Assembly (NCBI GenBank): GCA_031287685.1
Contig: JAITSQ010000001.1
Span: forward strand, 31,786 to 95,785
Reading direction: 5' to 3'
Length of the DNA stretch: 64,000 nt
Source: Clostridiales bacterium
GTDB lineage: Bacteria > Bacillota > Clostridia > Lachnospirales > WQUN01
The position numbers were made by a program, and so were the translations under genes. The notes beneath the pieces were generated by a model, which made no database searches, had not been told where the DNA came from, and saw only the letters and a list, made by a program, of their open reading frames with translations. Every line of letters begins with the position of its first letter. Position 1 is the stretch's first letter. Below, piece after piece: positions 41,636-49,921 of this stretch.

Positions 41636-42580
41636 ATGAGAAACTTTCAGAACAAAATAAAGATAGCTCTAACTATTGTTTTTGCAATGTTAAGCGTTTT
41701 TGCGCTGTCGGCTTGCCAAAAGAAAGCGCCGCCGCCTAATCTCGCCGAAACGGATAATTGGGAAGCTACGCCGACCGAAGAAAATACGGGCGTTACCGAG
41801 TTCGCGCTTGAATATATTGTTGATATTGGCAAGGGTCATCCGGGCGTCTATGTAGGCGCTTCACCCGTTGCGGCGTTATGTTATTCGCTGAAACCGGAAT
41901 ACTCCGAACTTCCGATAAAACTTACCGCCGACCGTTCCGTCCCTAATTATTACCAAGGCAAATATGTTTGTGAGGTTATTGATTCTGTCAAAAATGGCGA
42001 TAAAATCATCATAAACGCTGAATATGACAAAGACGAGCTAAAGAAAGCCGGATATTCGCTGAAATACGATAATATGACAATCGACGTCAACATTGATGAG
42101 TATATCGACAATACAAATTTTACTGACGCGGCGTTTGACGAGTTATATGAACAAACTTTTGCGGGCAGCGGTATAGGCAGCGGTGCGACGGAAGACGGCG
42201 AAAAATTCCGTAAGGTTTTGAAAGTATATATTATTGATTTTTCTGACTCAAAAGTCTGGAAACAAGAGAATTGGAACGACATGAGCGTTTACTCGGGAAC
42301 TGGGTATTCTATTATAACGTTCTTGACCGACGACCGCTCCGATACATCTATGGCGGGCAAGGGGAAACTGAGAGCTTTTAGCGTGAGTGACCCCAAAAAA
42401 CAAATTAACGGAACGTATTCATACAAAAAAGTCCAATTCAGTTTTTGGGATTCAATGGAATCATATGACAACGCGGTCGCCGCAAAAGAACCGTTGATAA
42501 TTGCTATCAACTCGCCAGATAGGGAATCTGCGGCAAAAATAACGGAAGTTGACTATCACGGCAAGTACAAAGCGGAATAA
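41636..42580 (+). CDS. Lipoprotein of unknown function, 314 aa
   Basis: A signal peptide ends in the lipobox VFALSAC (lipid Cys about residue 27), so the protein should be anchored outside the membrane. The mature part has no motif I recognise; it is rich in Asp, Lys and Tyr with several IIINAEYDKDELKKAGYSLKYD-like strands. GGGAGG precedes the ATG. It is followed by a membrane protein gene in the same direction; both are accessory cargo of the element. Confidence 0.7.
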   Translation: MRNFQNKIKIALTIVFAMLSVFALSACQKKAPPPNLAETDNWEATPTEENTGVTEFALEYIVDIGKGHPGVYVGASPVAALCYSLKPEYSELPIKLTADRSVPNYYQGKYVCEVIDSVKNGDKIIINAEYDKDELKKAGYSLKYDNMTIDVNIDEYIDNTNFTDAAFDELYEQTFAGSGIGSGATEDGEKFRKVLKVYIIDFSDSKVWKQENWNDMSVYSGTGYSIITFLTDDRSDTSMAGKGKLRAFSVSDPKKQINGTYSYKKVQFSFWDSMESYDNAVAAKEPLIIAINSPDRESAAKITEVDYHGKYKAE

Positions 42581-42620
42581 TTTGCAAAAGGCGGCAACCA
42601 TAAACGGGAGAGCGAGCGAT

Positions 42621-43268
42621 ATGAATAAGTACTATCACGAAGATTTCAGCGAATACAACACGCGGCAGAGCGCGGGGCTGATAAAAATTATCGCCCCTAT
42701 TATGCTTATTTTGTTTGCCTCGATGTTTATAATCTACACAGGAATAATACTATCTCCGATTGCACTGTTGGTCGTATACTTCAAAAAACCGTTTTCGGCG
42801 TTTTGCTTTATCGCGGTCGGAGCGTTGCAATATTTCCTGTATGCGCGTTTCGGCGTATATTCTTGGCAACTTGTGTTATTGGGAGCGGTCACGGCGGTTG
42901 GCTTATTTTTCTTGCTTAGAATAAAGGCATGTTCGCTCGTATTAGCCGTAGCCGCGCCCATCGCTCTCGCTTATGCTTTTTACAAGATTATGAGAGAGCT
43001 ATGCTTGCCCGCATACAATCAATTTGTGCAAGAATTTTTTTACGGGGTTATCCACGGCGGAGGGATACTGGAATCCTCGAACGTAAAGCCGTTGGCGATA
43101 CCATCCGCCGCTTACATAACCGTCGCCGTAGTTTTGTGCCTGTTAATGCTGTACAGAATGATTTCAGCGGAAGCACCTTGGATATTGCCGGGGGGATTGG
43201 CGAAAGGAGAAGGGAGCGCATTTAACGAAAAAGGGTTGCTTGGAGACGGCGAGGAATTTTTAGAATAA
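42621..43268 (+). CDS. Polytopic membrane protein of unknown function, 215 aa
   Basis: Five to six hydrophobic segments (IIAPIMLILFASMFIIYTGII, ALLVVYF, AFCFIAVGALQYFLY, LVLLGAVTAVGLFFLL, LVLAVAAPIALAYAFY, YITVAVVLCLLMLY). No known motif. ATG at 42621 follows GGGAGAGCGAG; an upstream in-frame start lacks a site. Located 40 bases after the lipoprotein gene, so probably the same operon. Confidence 0.65.
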   Translation: MNKYYHEDFSEYNTRQSAGLIKIIAPIMLILFASMFIIYTGIILSPIALLVVYFKKPFSAFCFIAVGALQYFLYARFGVYSWQLVLLGAVTAVGLFFLLRIKACSLVLAVAAPIALAYAFYKIMRELCLPAYNQFVQEFFYGVIHGGGILESSNVKPLAIPSAAYITVAVVLCLLMLYRMISAEAPWILPGGLAKGEGSAFNEKGLLGDGEEFLE

Positions 43269-43516
43269 TTTTATTTCAGCAAAGCCATATTTCACCAAAA
43301 CCATTATTATAGTCCGCAAGGGCTATTTTAGTTTTGTTTGCTTTTTGAAGGAATGAACGAAGTGCCTTATAATTTTTTTGTTAATAGTGCTTTTGGTGCT
43401 TGTATTGGCGGGTTTCGGCGTGTCCTGTTTTCTGCCGTGCTCTATTTTAACGTGCTGATATATGCCGGTCTGAAAAGAAAATTCAGCGGGAAAACGCCCA
43501 AAAGACGAAAAATATA

Positions 43517-43545
43517 TTGACAAATTGTGTCTTTGTATGTATAAT
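43517..43545 (+). promoter_or_regulatory. Perfect consensus sigma-A promoter in a convergent gap
   Basis: TTGACA at 43517-43522, 17 bases, TATAAT at 43540-43545: a full match. It lies in the 346-base gap (43269-43614) between two converging genes and points into the 3' end of the minus-strand HTH gene. No good gene lies downstream on the plus strand. A 17-codon frame (MARFSYLFLYEDKKAKK, ATG 43549) starts at the expected transcription start. An antisense RNA is possible. A T7-run ORF upstream in the gap (43338-43520) is not convincing. Confidence 0.75.
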
Positions 43546-43614
43546 AAAATGGCTAGATTTAGTTATTTGTTTTTATATGAGGACAAAAAAGCAAAAAAAT
43601 AAGAACGGCGTTTT

Positions 43615-44916
43615 TCAAAAATTTCTCCATTCTGGGAGTCCCTGGCGCTCTTGACGCGCTTTAATTTGCGCGTTAAGCGCCCCTATTTCGCATTGCGTGT
43701 CGAGGTCGAGGGTTAACAAGGCTTCGAGCAGACACGCTTGCATATAGCGCAATTTATGCGTTATGGCGGTCTGCTCCGCCGCCGCCTTGAACTTCGCCAA
43801 GCCAGCGCGGAATATGTCCTCAAATAGCATAGGTTCGCCGTATTCGTTGACTTCGGCGGCAAGGCGGCGGAGCCGCTCCGCGACCTCGGCGGGGTCGATT
43901 TCGCGCCCCTTGAGCCGTATGCGTTCGCCTTTCGGGCGGTCGGCGCAGAGGTCGGCGAGGGCTTCGTTTGCCGTCACGAATAACGAACGGGCAAGGGTTT
44001 TGCTCGGTGTTTTTGGTTGTCTAAAAAGATTTAGACAACCAAAAGCCCCCTTCTTGTCGGGGTGCCGCTTATAAAATTCCATATTTTGGTCATAGCGTGT
44101 TAAGCCGTGAACAAGGCTTGTGATGTCCTCGCTTGCTATGCGCGGCACGGATGGTGCGGCAAGCGGGGCGGAAATGCCAGTTTTTATAGGTTTGCTTGCC
44201 TTGCTTGTCGCCGCCTTTATTACTCGAAACGCCTTTTTAATCGCGTTCGAGGGGTTGGGAAAATTATTCAATTCGTAATCGTTCACGCTGTATCGCCCGT
44301 TTTCGTGGCGTTGAGCCGCTGTGAGGTAGTTGGCGGATTTCAATAGCCCGTAGTGACGATAGTAAGTTTTTTCGCAAATTTTCAAATGGTACAAAATGTT
44401 GGAAACGCGCGGGTTCGTGCGCTTTCCCGCGCCCGCGAAGGCGCACTGATAGGCGTAAATCGCCTTGGCTTTGGCGGTTTCGCGCGGGTCTTGCATAACG
44501 GATTTTGGAATTACGCCGTAGCCCGCCGATTTTAAGCCGTTTTTGCGGATTTTGGCGTAGATTTCGGCGTGGCGCGGGTCGGCGGGTTCGGACAAAAATT
44601 TAATCGGCTTGTCCGGCAAATGGTACATATTTCGGGCGAATTGCCGTCCGCGTTTGCGCTCAATGGTGATGTATCCTTGCTCAATGAGCGGCTGACGAGC
44701 TTCGTAAAAAGCGTCCTTGCAAATGCCAAGCTCCGCGAGGATTGCGGCGCGGGAGGGGAACGCCGCGCCGTCATTGCCCGCGTAGGCGCAAAGAAGCGCG
44801 TAGAGCGCTTTCGAGGTTATGGGTAGCTCGCGGTCGAGCATCGGGAATTTCGGTAGTACGCCGAAGCCCGCGTAACGAAGTCCCGAGGTTTGTAAAGTTT
44901 GTGGATTGAATGTCAA
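43615..44916 (-). CDS. Replication-type protein with two tandem winged-helix domains
   Basis: The 433-residue protein has two copies of the same fold: LRYAGFGVLPKFPMLDRELPITSKALYALLCAYAGNDG...EARQPLIEQGYI near residues 12-95, and LKSAGYGVIPKSVMQDPRETAKAKAIYAYQCAFAGAG...GLLKSANYL near 122-205. This HTH is common in proteins annotated as replication initiator-like on Firmicutes ICEs. The C-terminal half is helical (ALADLC, EVAERLRRLAAEVN). Start is TTG 44916 after AAAGGAGGG. A palindromic repeat is inserted in frame near residue 291. Confidence 0.65.
   Translation of the reverse strand: MTFNPQTLQTSGLRYAGFGVLPKFPMLDRELPITSKALYALLCAYAGNDGAAFPSRAAILAELGICKDAFYEARQPLIEQGYITIERKRGRQFARNMYHLPDKPIKFLSEPADPRHAEIYAKIRKNGLKSAGYGVIPKSVMQDPRETAKAKAIYAYQCAFAGAGKRTNPRVSNILYHLKICEKTYYRHYGLLKSANYLTAAQRHENGRYSVNDYELNNFPNPSNAIKKAFRVIKAATSKASKPIKTGISAPLAAPSVPRIASEDITSLVHGLTRYDQNMEFYKRHPDKKGAFGCLNLFRQPKTPSKTLARSLFVTANEALADLCADRPKGERIRLKGREIDPAEVAERLRRLAAEVNEYGEPMLFEDIFRAGLAKFKAAAEQTAITHKLRYMQACLLEALLTLDLDTQCEIGALNAQIKARQERQGLPEWRNF
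44000..44065. repeat. Palindromic element inside the replication-type gene, in frame
   Basis: A perfect 15-bp stem TTTTGGTTGTCTAAA / TTTAGACAACCAAAA has loop AAGA (44011-44044). It is flanked by GGTTTTGCTCGGTGT on one side and GCCCCCTTCTTGTC on the other. In the minus-strand frame it encodes GAFGCLNLFRQPKTPSKT. Stem, loop and flanks match the intergenic copy at 33.1 kb. Confidence 0.8.
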
Positions 44917-44950
44917 TGTAAGCCCTCCTTTTGCGATTTAGTTTTGGAAA

Positions 44951-44982
44951 CAAAAAACGCGCTCATCGGCGCGTTTTTATTT
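44951..44982. terminator. Hairpin with T-runs on both sides (terminator or leader attenuator)
   Basis: AAAACGCG and CGCGTTTT pair around CTCATCGG, with T-runs in both directions. It lies in the 5' leader of the minus-strand replication-type gene and upstream of the toxin-antitoxin promoter, so it may insulate the two units. Confidence 0.6.
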
Positions 44983-45013
44983 CTTATATCTTAATTCTCC
45001 TTGAAAATACTTG

Positions 45014-45042
45014 TTGACATTTGCGGTTGTTTTGTGTATACT
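45014..45042 (+). promoter_or_regulatory. Strong sigma-A promoter of the toxin-antitoxin operon
   Basis: TTGACA at 45014, 17 bases, TATACT at 45037. The antitoxin ATG is 19 bases further on, so the leader is very short. Confidence 0.8.
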
Positions 45043-45060
45043 AATGGTGAGGTGATTTAT

Positions 45061-45384
45061 ATGTCAGACACACGTTCAAGCGGTATGCACATCAGAATAA
45101 ATCCGGAATTAAAAGCGAGTGTTGAGCCTATTCTGTCCGCAATAGGACTGTCCTTCAGCGACGTGTTCAATCTCACGCTTCATCAGATATACCTTAAACG
45201 GAGAATTCCGTTCGAGTTATCATCAGTACAGCTAACTGAAAACGGTTATACGCCGGAGTTTGAGACGGCTATGCTATGCGAAGCGGAGGAGTCATACGCC
45301 GCTGCCGCCAACGGAACAGCCAAGAGGTACCGAAACTCCTCTGAACTTTTCGCTGACTTGGACGCTGAGGGCGATGATGATTGA
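45061..45384 (+). CDS. RelB/DinJ-type antitoxin
   Basis: A 107-residue protein beginning MSDTRSSGMHIRINPELKASVEPILSAIGLSFSDVFNLTLHQIYLKRRIPFEL, the ribbon-helix-helix N-terminus of RelB/DinJ antitoxins. The acidic C-terminal half (EFETAMLCEAEESYAAAANG; LFADLDAEGDDD) would wrap the toxin. GGTGAGGTGA precedes the ATG at 45061. The toxin gene overlaps its last codons. Confidence 0.9.
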   Translation: MSDTRSSGMHIRINPELKASVEPILSAIGLSFSDVFNLTLHQIYLKRRIPFELSSVQLTENGYTPEFETAMLCEAEESYAAAANGTAKRYRNSSELFADLDAEGDDD

Positions 45385-45673
45385 GCCAAAGTACAGCATT
45401 TTGAAATCCTCCGGGTTCAAGCGCGGCTATAAACTCGCGAAAAAACAGGGGAAAGACCTAAAAACTCTTGCTTGGGCTATCGACCAACTGGCTCAGGATA
45501 TTCCGCTCCCAGACAACTGGAAAGACCATCAGTTAAAGGGCAATCTGCGGCGTTTCCGCGAGTGTCATATCGGCGGTTCCGGCGACTGGTTGCTTGTGTA
45601 CGAAAAGCGGGCATCGGATATGGTTCTCTTTCTTTTCGGCACAGGAAGCCAGGCCGATTTGCTCAACCTTTAA
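45377..45673 (+). CDS. YafQ-like mRNA interferase toxin (RelE superfamily)
   Basis: 98 residues: YSILKSSGFKRGYKLAKKQGKDL, then WKDHQLKGNLRRFRECHIGGSGDWLLVYEKR and FLFGTGSQADLLNL. This is the YafQ/RelE layout; DHxL and the ECHI...DWLL block carry catalytic His and Asp positions. At the C-terminal position where YafQ has His87 (GTH), this copy has Gln (GSQ), so catalysis may be weakened. The ATG at 45377 (or 45374) overlaps the antitoxin gene. Confidence 0.85.
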   Translation: MIEPKYSILKSSGFKRGYKLAKKQGKDLKTLAWAIDQLAQDIPLPDNWKDHQLKGNLRRFRECHIGGSGDWLLVYEKRASDMVLFLFGTGSQADLLNL

Positions 45674-45938
45674 TCCCGCCATGCGCGGTTATATAAAAAG
45701 TGTCGGCGTTTTCTAAAACGCCGACATGCTGACCGAAGTCCGGCATATAACCAATGTCTTCCAAAAACTCACGCCACGCTTCCGCGTGGGGGTTCCGTCT
45801 CTCCCCCTCAAACTCGTCGATGGGAACATTCCGCTCATAAAGATAATGCAAGTAATCTACCGCGCTTGTTAATTTGCCGTCGGACAAACTTTGGATATAT
45901 TGAACGGCTTCCATCCGCATTTCGGTCACCGAAAACAT
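45663..45938 (-). CDS. Small hypothetical, antitoxin-like (DUF2281-like?) protein
   Basis: A 91-residue protein: FSVTEMRMEAVQYIQSLSDGKLTSAVDYLHYLYERNVP, then an acidic, Pro- and Gly-containing tail. The N-terminal helical pair is like small proteins often annotated DUF2281 or toxin-linked. It converges on the YafQ-like gene with an 11-base overlap. GAAGGAGATG precedes the ATG. Confidence 0.5.
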   Translation of the reverse strand: MFSVTEMRMEAVQYIQSLSDGKLTSAVDYLHYLYERNVPIDEFEGERRNPHAEAWREFLEDIGYMPDFGQHVGVLENADTFYITAHGGIKG

Positions 45939-45976
45939 CTCCTTCTCATTTTATGGTCATTATATCACAGGAGAGA

Positions 45977-47923
45977 TCATTTCGTCAATCCCTCTTTTTG
46001 CTCCCGCAAGCTCCCAAAATATTCTCCGCTTCTTATGCTGTCCAAAGTTTTTTGCATTTCCAAAAATAAATCTTGTCGTTTTGAGAACTCAGCGGCTTCG
46101 GCGGCGAGGTCGGCGATGGATTTTTCATTTTTAATCAGACTGCCTTTCAGCTCAGAAATTATCTCGGTGAGCCGCGCCAAGCCGCCTTGCCCCGTCGCTA
46201 TGCCGTACTCCTCCAAAATTTCTTTGGCGACGGCGAATTTCATTTGCTCGGAAGTGTCAAGTTTTCTGCCGGAGGTTTGCGCGTTGTAATAAAATGTCGC
46301 TTTGGCAATCAAATCCTTAAGGTTAATTTGCGTTTTTGACATATCCGCCGCCTTGCCGCGCGCCGCGTCAATTTCTGTTTGCAATCGTTCAATCCGAGCG
46401 TTCAAATCGTCAGCCGACAATATTTTTTCGGTATCAATAAATCGTAATTGCGCGGCGAGTTTGTTAATGTGATAATCATTTTCGACCGAATATGGTTTGT
46501 CCGATTTCCATTTGCGCGGCGGCTTCGCCAACGTGTAAACGAGCGCGACGGTCTTTACAATCGCGACCGTGTATTCAAGCGACAGCCCCGCCGAATTTTT
46601 CGCCCGCTCGTCAACTCTGATTTTGAAATTGTCCTTGTTTGCTATGCGGCGGCGCAAACTTTCTTCGGTATATTCATCGCCGAAACGGTGAAGCCGCGCC
46701 GCCTTGAAATTGCCTTTGGACGGCTTGAGCGAGACGTATTTTCCGCGGCGGACAATGTAGCCCCGCTTGCCAAGTTCGTTTAACAATTCATCAACGGAAT
46801 TGACTTTATAAACAAGTTGGTCAATCAAAAGTTTCGCGCCGTCTTTCCAGTTTTGCGGCGCGGGCTTGTAATTTTTTTCGGCGGCGGCAATGAGCGGCAA
46901 GGCGTAATTCGGAACGTGCAAGCCCGCCAAATCCTCGGCGAAAGGCGTCTCGGATTTTTGCAATTCCTCCATAACAAAATGCAGTTTTTCATCAGGGATA
47001 ACTTTGCGGAAAATTAAGCCGCCGCGAAGTTTGTCTTCCAGCTCTTTTATGGAAATTTCTTGTGCCGCCGATTTCTTTTGCAGTAACTCGTTGTGATTTT
47101 TTATGAGAGCGGCTTCCTCCGGCGAGAGGGTTTCGCCAGCGTTTGACTTTTTCAAAAGTTCGTTAACTCGGTTTTCTTTCATTTGCTTCAACGCGGTGGA
47201 TTTTTTGAAGTCCTCGACGGAATAATGACCGCGCCTAATTCCCTTGCGGTCAACGGAAAGCTCGCGGCTTCGGATTATTTCCTCCAAAACTTTTTTCTCC
47301 GCTTGCGTCCATTTAATCAACGCCATTTCGCCCTTAACCGAATTGTCAAAACCTTGCTGCTCCAAAGCGTTACGTAAACTTACTTTTCTCGGCATCTTCC
47401 AACTTTTATTTTCGGCGAACGGAATGAAGTTTATATGCAAATGCGGAGACGCTTCGTCGAGGTGCATAACGGCGTTGAATACGCGCAAATTCGGATTGCG
47501 CTTCTGAAAATCGCGCATATACTTGTCAAGCATTTCAATTCCGATTTGCTCACCGTCCGTGCCAATTCCAGCGTTGTACATGTCGCCGAATTGCACAAGA
47601 AGCTCGTAGTATGGCTTCGGATTTGTTTCGCCATATTTGCCGCTTTCTATTTTTTCGTAATAGTCAGCTATTTTTCGGTCGGCGCGTTTTTGCTTTGAAT
47701 TAAATTCCTTGACGGCTTCGTCAAAAAGCTCTCGATAAATTTCCTTTACGTTTTTCTGCGCGTAAATTTTGTTGAGGTGGCTTCGCTCCTTGTTCACGTT
47801 TTCCGCGAAAAATTTTCGGTTGTTGTGGTCGATACTTATGTCCTCAGCCGCGCCCGTTTTTGAGTCGACACTCACACCATTATGAACGCGAAAAGAATTG
47901 CTGACCTTCCCAAGTTCCGCCAA
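45977..47923 (-). CDS. Mob_Pre/MobV-type relaxase (plasmid recombination enzyme)
   Basis: The 648-residue protein has the relaxase motifs HNNRKFFAENVNKERSH near residue 32 and FNAVMHLDEASPHLHINFIPF near 150 (His triad H-x-D-E-x-x-P-H-x-H). The C-terminal half is long and helical. MobV/Pre enzymes nick at oriT with a His or Tyr nucleophile and lead DNA transfer. A palindromic oriT-like site lies about 110 bases upstream of its start. It is the transfer-initiation gene of the element. Confidence 0.85.
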   Translation of the reverse strand: MAELGKVSNSFRVHNGVSVDSKTGAAEDISIDHNNRKFFAENVNKERSHLNKIYAQKNVKEIYRELFDEAVKEFNSKQKRADRKIADYYEKIESGKYGETNPKPYYELLVQFGDMYNAGIGTDGEQIGIEMLDKYMRDFQKRNPNLRVFNAVMHLDEASPHLHINFIPFAENKSWKMPRKVSLRNALEQQGFDNSVKGEMALIKWTQAEKKVLEEIIRSRELSVDRKGIRRGHYSVEDFKKSTALKQMKENRVNELLKKSNAGETLSPEEAALIKNHNELLQKKSAAQEISIKELEDKLRGGLIFRKVIPDEKLHFVMEELQKSETPFAEDLAGLHVPNYALPLIAAAEKNYKPAPQNWKDGAKLLIDQLVYKVNSVDELLNELGKRGYIVRRGKYVSLKPSKGNFKAARLHRFGDEYTEESLRRRIANKDNFKIRVDERAKNSAGLSLEYTVAIVKTVALVYTLAKPPRKWKSDKPYSVENDYHINKLAAQLRFIDTEKILSADDLNARIERLQTEIDAARGKAADMSKTQINLKDLIAKATFYYNAQTSGRKLDTSEQMKFAVAKEILEEYGIATGQGGLARLTEIISELKGSLIKNEKSIADLAAEAAEFSKRQDLFLEMQKTLDSIRSGEYFGSLREQKEGLTK

Positions 47924-48018
47924 TTTATCTCACCCGATTCCGCAATTTTTTCAGCCCTGCTAATTTCGCGAAAAGCTAATTTTCGGCGCGTATTTGCCAC
48001 ACTATCTCCCATAGTTCG

Positions 48019-48090
48019 CAAAATTGGTACTTGACACAATACCAATTTTGACATATCCCGTTGGGATACGCGCAAAATTGGTTTGTGTTA
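48019..48090. other. Candidate origin of transfer (oriT)
   Basis: A large near-perfect palindrome, TGACACAATACCAATTTTG (48032-48050) against CAAAATTGGTTTGTGTTA (48073-48090), is centred on TATCCC-GTT-GGGATA (48054-48068). A third copy of CAAAATTGGTA lies at 48019. The arrangement upstream of a relaxase gene, in a gap without other genes, is the usual oriT pattern. The nick site is not identified. Confidence 0.6.
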
Positions 48091-48150
48091 GGTGCTTCGC
48101 CCCTAAGACCCCGAGCGGCGCTCCGCGCCTTTTGGGAAGCCCCCAAGCCC

Positions 48151-48498
48151 CTAAATTTTTTCCTTTTTCTCGTTGGTTTTCGTCGGAAAATTAAACAGCT
48201 TTCTCTGAAAAAAATCATAGGTTTCTATAGTATACGGGAGCAAGGATAGAATCAAAAGCGTAATTAAATCGGCGGCTTCATTTTCAAAAAAACACACTCG
48301 GATAGACGCGCCGCCGCCTTGCGATTTATCTCTTATCAGCCGACCGTAATTTTGAATCTGCGCCGAAAATTTCGACGCGGATTCCCGTAAATTTTCGGGA
48401 TAATATTCGCCGCTTAACTCGTCGAGAACAGTTAAAAGCGTGTTGTAGCTTTCGCTTTCGAGCAAAATTTTTACGGGCGGGACGTTTGACTTTTTCAT
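48151..48498 (-). CDS. Hypothetical 115-aa protein
   Basis: MKKSNVPPVKILLESESYNTLLTVLDELSGEYYPENL and IRVCFFENEAADLITLLILSLLP are its main stretches; no signal or membrane helix is convincing. It overlaps the end of the TOPRIM protein gene by 4 bases and so belongs to the same transcript. No family recognised. Confidence 0.55.
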   Translation of the reverse strand: MKKSNVPPVKILLESESYNTLLTVLDELSGEYYPENLRESASKFSAQIQNYGRLIRDKSQGGGASIRVCFFENEAADLITLLILSLLPYTIETYDFFQRKLFNFPTKTNEKKEKI

Positions 48499-49445
48499 AT
48501 TTTTTTATTTCCTTTCCGTTCGGATTTTTGGCTTTCGGTGAGCGTCTCGCCGTTTCGCTTTCGCAAAAGTTCATTCCAATCTTTCACACCAGCGCTCTCC
48601 AAAATATTAAACGATTTCAAACCCAATCCCTCCGTCCAAGCCCGTCCACGCTCGTCGTTATCGACACAGCTTATGACTTTGGCTTCACCTTTTTCGGCAA
48701 GTTTCAAGTATGATTTTATGGCTTCTTTTTTTAATCCCGCCATAGAGACAAGCGCGGAATTTTGCAGTTTATCTTTGTCGGCGAGTTGGTAAAATGACAA
48801 TAAATCTATCGCGGATTCAAAGGCGTAAACGGTCTGAGCTTCGCCGTTTTGGATTTTGAAAATACTTCCCGAAGTACCCGCCGCCACGCCCTTGAAGCGT
48901 TGCCCGTCCGCCGTCAAAGTGCCGTGAATTTCCGCGCCGATGGGTGCGCCGTTCTCGTCCGTGTGGACGAAAACGGCGTTGCCTTTTTTGTCTTGATACA
49001 AAACTTTTTCGGCGATAAGTTTCGAGATAATTCCCTTGTCAATCCCGCGAGTTCCGACGAGATACGCGAAAATTCTTTTGATGTTATCGTCGCGTTCTGG
49101 CGGCGAAAAAGTTTTTGCGGCGGCGGTTTGCCCCGCTGAAATTTCGCGGGACGGACGCGAAAATTTTTGTACGGCGGCGGCTTTTCCGTCCTCTCCGATG
49201 AGTGATTTCACCGCCGAATTAAAATTCATTCCTAACATTTTTTGCAAGCAGTCAATAGAATTTTTGCCGCCTTCTCCGTTTGAAAAACAATGCCACTCGC
49301 CGCTTTCGGCGTTGATGAAAAAACCGCCGAAGCCCTTGATGTGAAATTCATTTTTTCTTGTTCCGCAATCGTAACCGCGAGATAAAAAATAGTCGGCGAG
49401 GTTCGCGCTCCGCGCGGCGGCGAGTTGCTCTTTTGTGTATGCCAA
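48495..49445 (-). CDS. DUF3991/TOPRIM domain (primase-like) protein
   Basis: The 316-residue protein starts MAYTKEQLAAARSANLADYFLSRGYDC, with the DUF3991 pattern WHCFSNGEGGKNSIDCLQKMLGMNF. A TOPRIM domain follows: TVYAFESAIDLLSFYQ (catalytic Glu) and AKVISCVDNDERGRAW (the DxD motif). It is a degenerate-primase-like protein typical of Tn1549-type elements. Start: the TTG at 49445 lies 8 bases after AAAGGAG; the ATG at 49469 would put the site inside the gene. Confidence 0.82.
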   Translation of the reverse strand: MAYTKEQLAAARSANLADYFLSRGYDCGTRKNEFHIKGFGGFFINAESGEWHCFSNGEGGKNSIDCLQKMLGMNFNSAVKSLIGEDGKAAAVQKFSRPSREISAGQTAAAKTFSPPERDDNIKRIFAYLVGTRGIDKGIISKLIAEKVLYQDKKGNAVFVHTDENGAPIGAEIHGTLTADGQRFKGVAAGTSGSIFKIQNGEAQTVYAFESAIDLLSFYQLADKDKLQNSALVSMAGLKKEAIKSYLKLAEKGEAKVISCVDNDERGRAWTEGLGLKSFNILESAGVKDWNELLRKRNGETLTESQKSERKGNKKI

Positions 49446-49543
49446 TTTCAAAACTCCTTTCGGATTCAATTGTGTGTTGATTGAGAAAACAATTTATGCT
49501 AACCCAAATGAAGAAGCAATAAAGGAGTTGAGCCGCATATATT

Positions 49544-49861
49544 TTATGCAACTCTCCACCTTTGCTCCGCCCACTCCAAATCTACTTTAAGCGGGCAGTT
49601 TGCTTCCTTCAAAAATGTCAAGATAGCTAAAAATTCTATCAGTTTCATATTTTGGCGGCTTTTCAGATGACCGATATAAAAATGCCCGCCGCAGTTTGGA
49701 GGCTGCTTATCGTCGCATATGAAAATACACACGCTGTTATCATTGGGATATTTGCTGACTATGCACATAACGCGGTCGGGATTATCGGCGTATTGAGCCG
49801 CGTCGTTAAAGAAGTCTCTAAATTTCTCGGCGGTTAAGTTAAGGCTTTCGGGTGAATCCAT
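49544..49861 (-). CDS. Hypothetical 105-aa protein, paralogue of the next gene
   Basis: MDSPESLNLTAEKFRDFFNDAAQYADNPDRVMCIVSKYPNDN...FICDDKQPPNCGGHFYIGHLKS...EANCPLKVDLEWAEQRW. It shares the pattern VxDLEW/LDW-x3-RW at the end and CxCF...GHI in the middle with the gene at 49922-50251. No known family. Probably a small soluble protein duplicated within the element. Confidence 0.5.
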   Translation of the reverse strand: MDSPESLNLTAEKFRDFFNDAAQYADNPDRVMCIVSKYPNDNSVCIFICDDKQPPNCGGHFYIGHLKSRQNMKLIEFLAILTFLKEANCPLKVDLEWAEQRWRVA

Positions 49862-49921
49862 AGATTAGCTCCTTGTCGGATTTGATGTAATTGCGCCGAA
49901 TAATCATTTGTGCTATATTTC

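Noticed and set aside
43338..43520. A 60-codon plus-strand frame in the convergent gap, with a lipoprotein-like stretch in another frame
   Set aside because: No ribosome binding site and frame-dependent interpretation; a T7 run makes any call unreliable.
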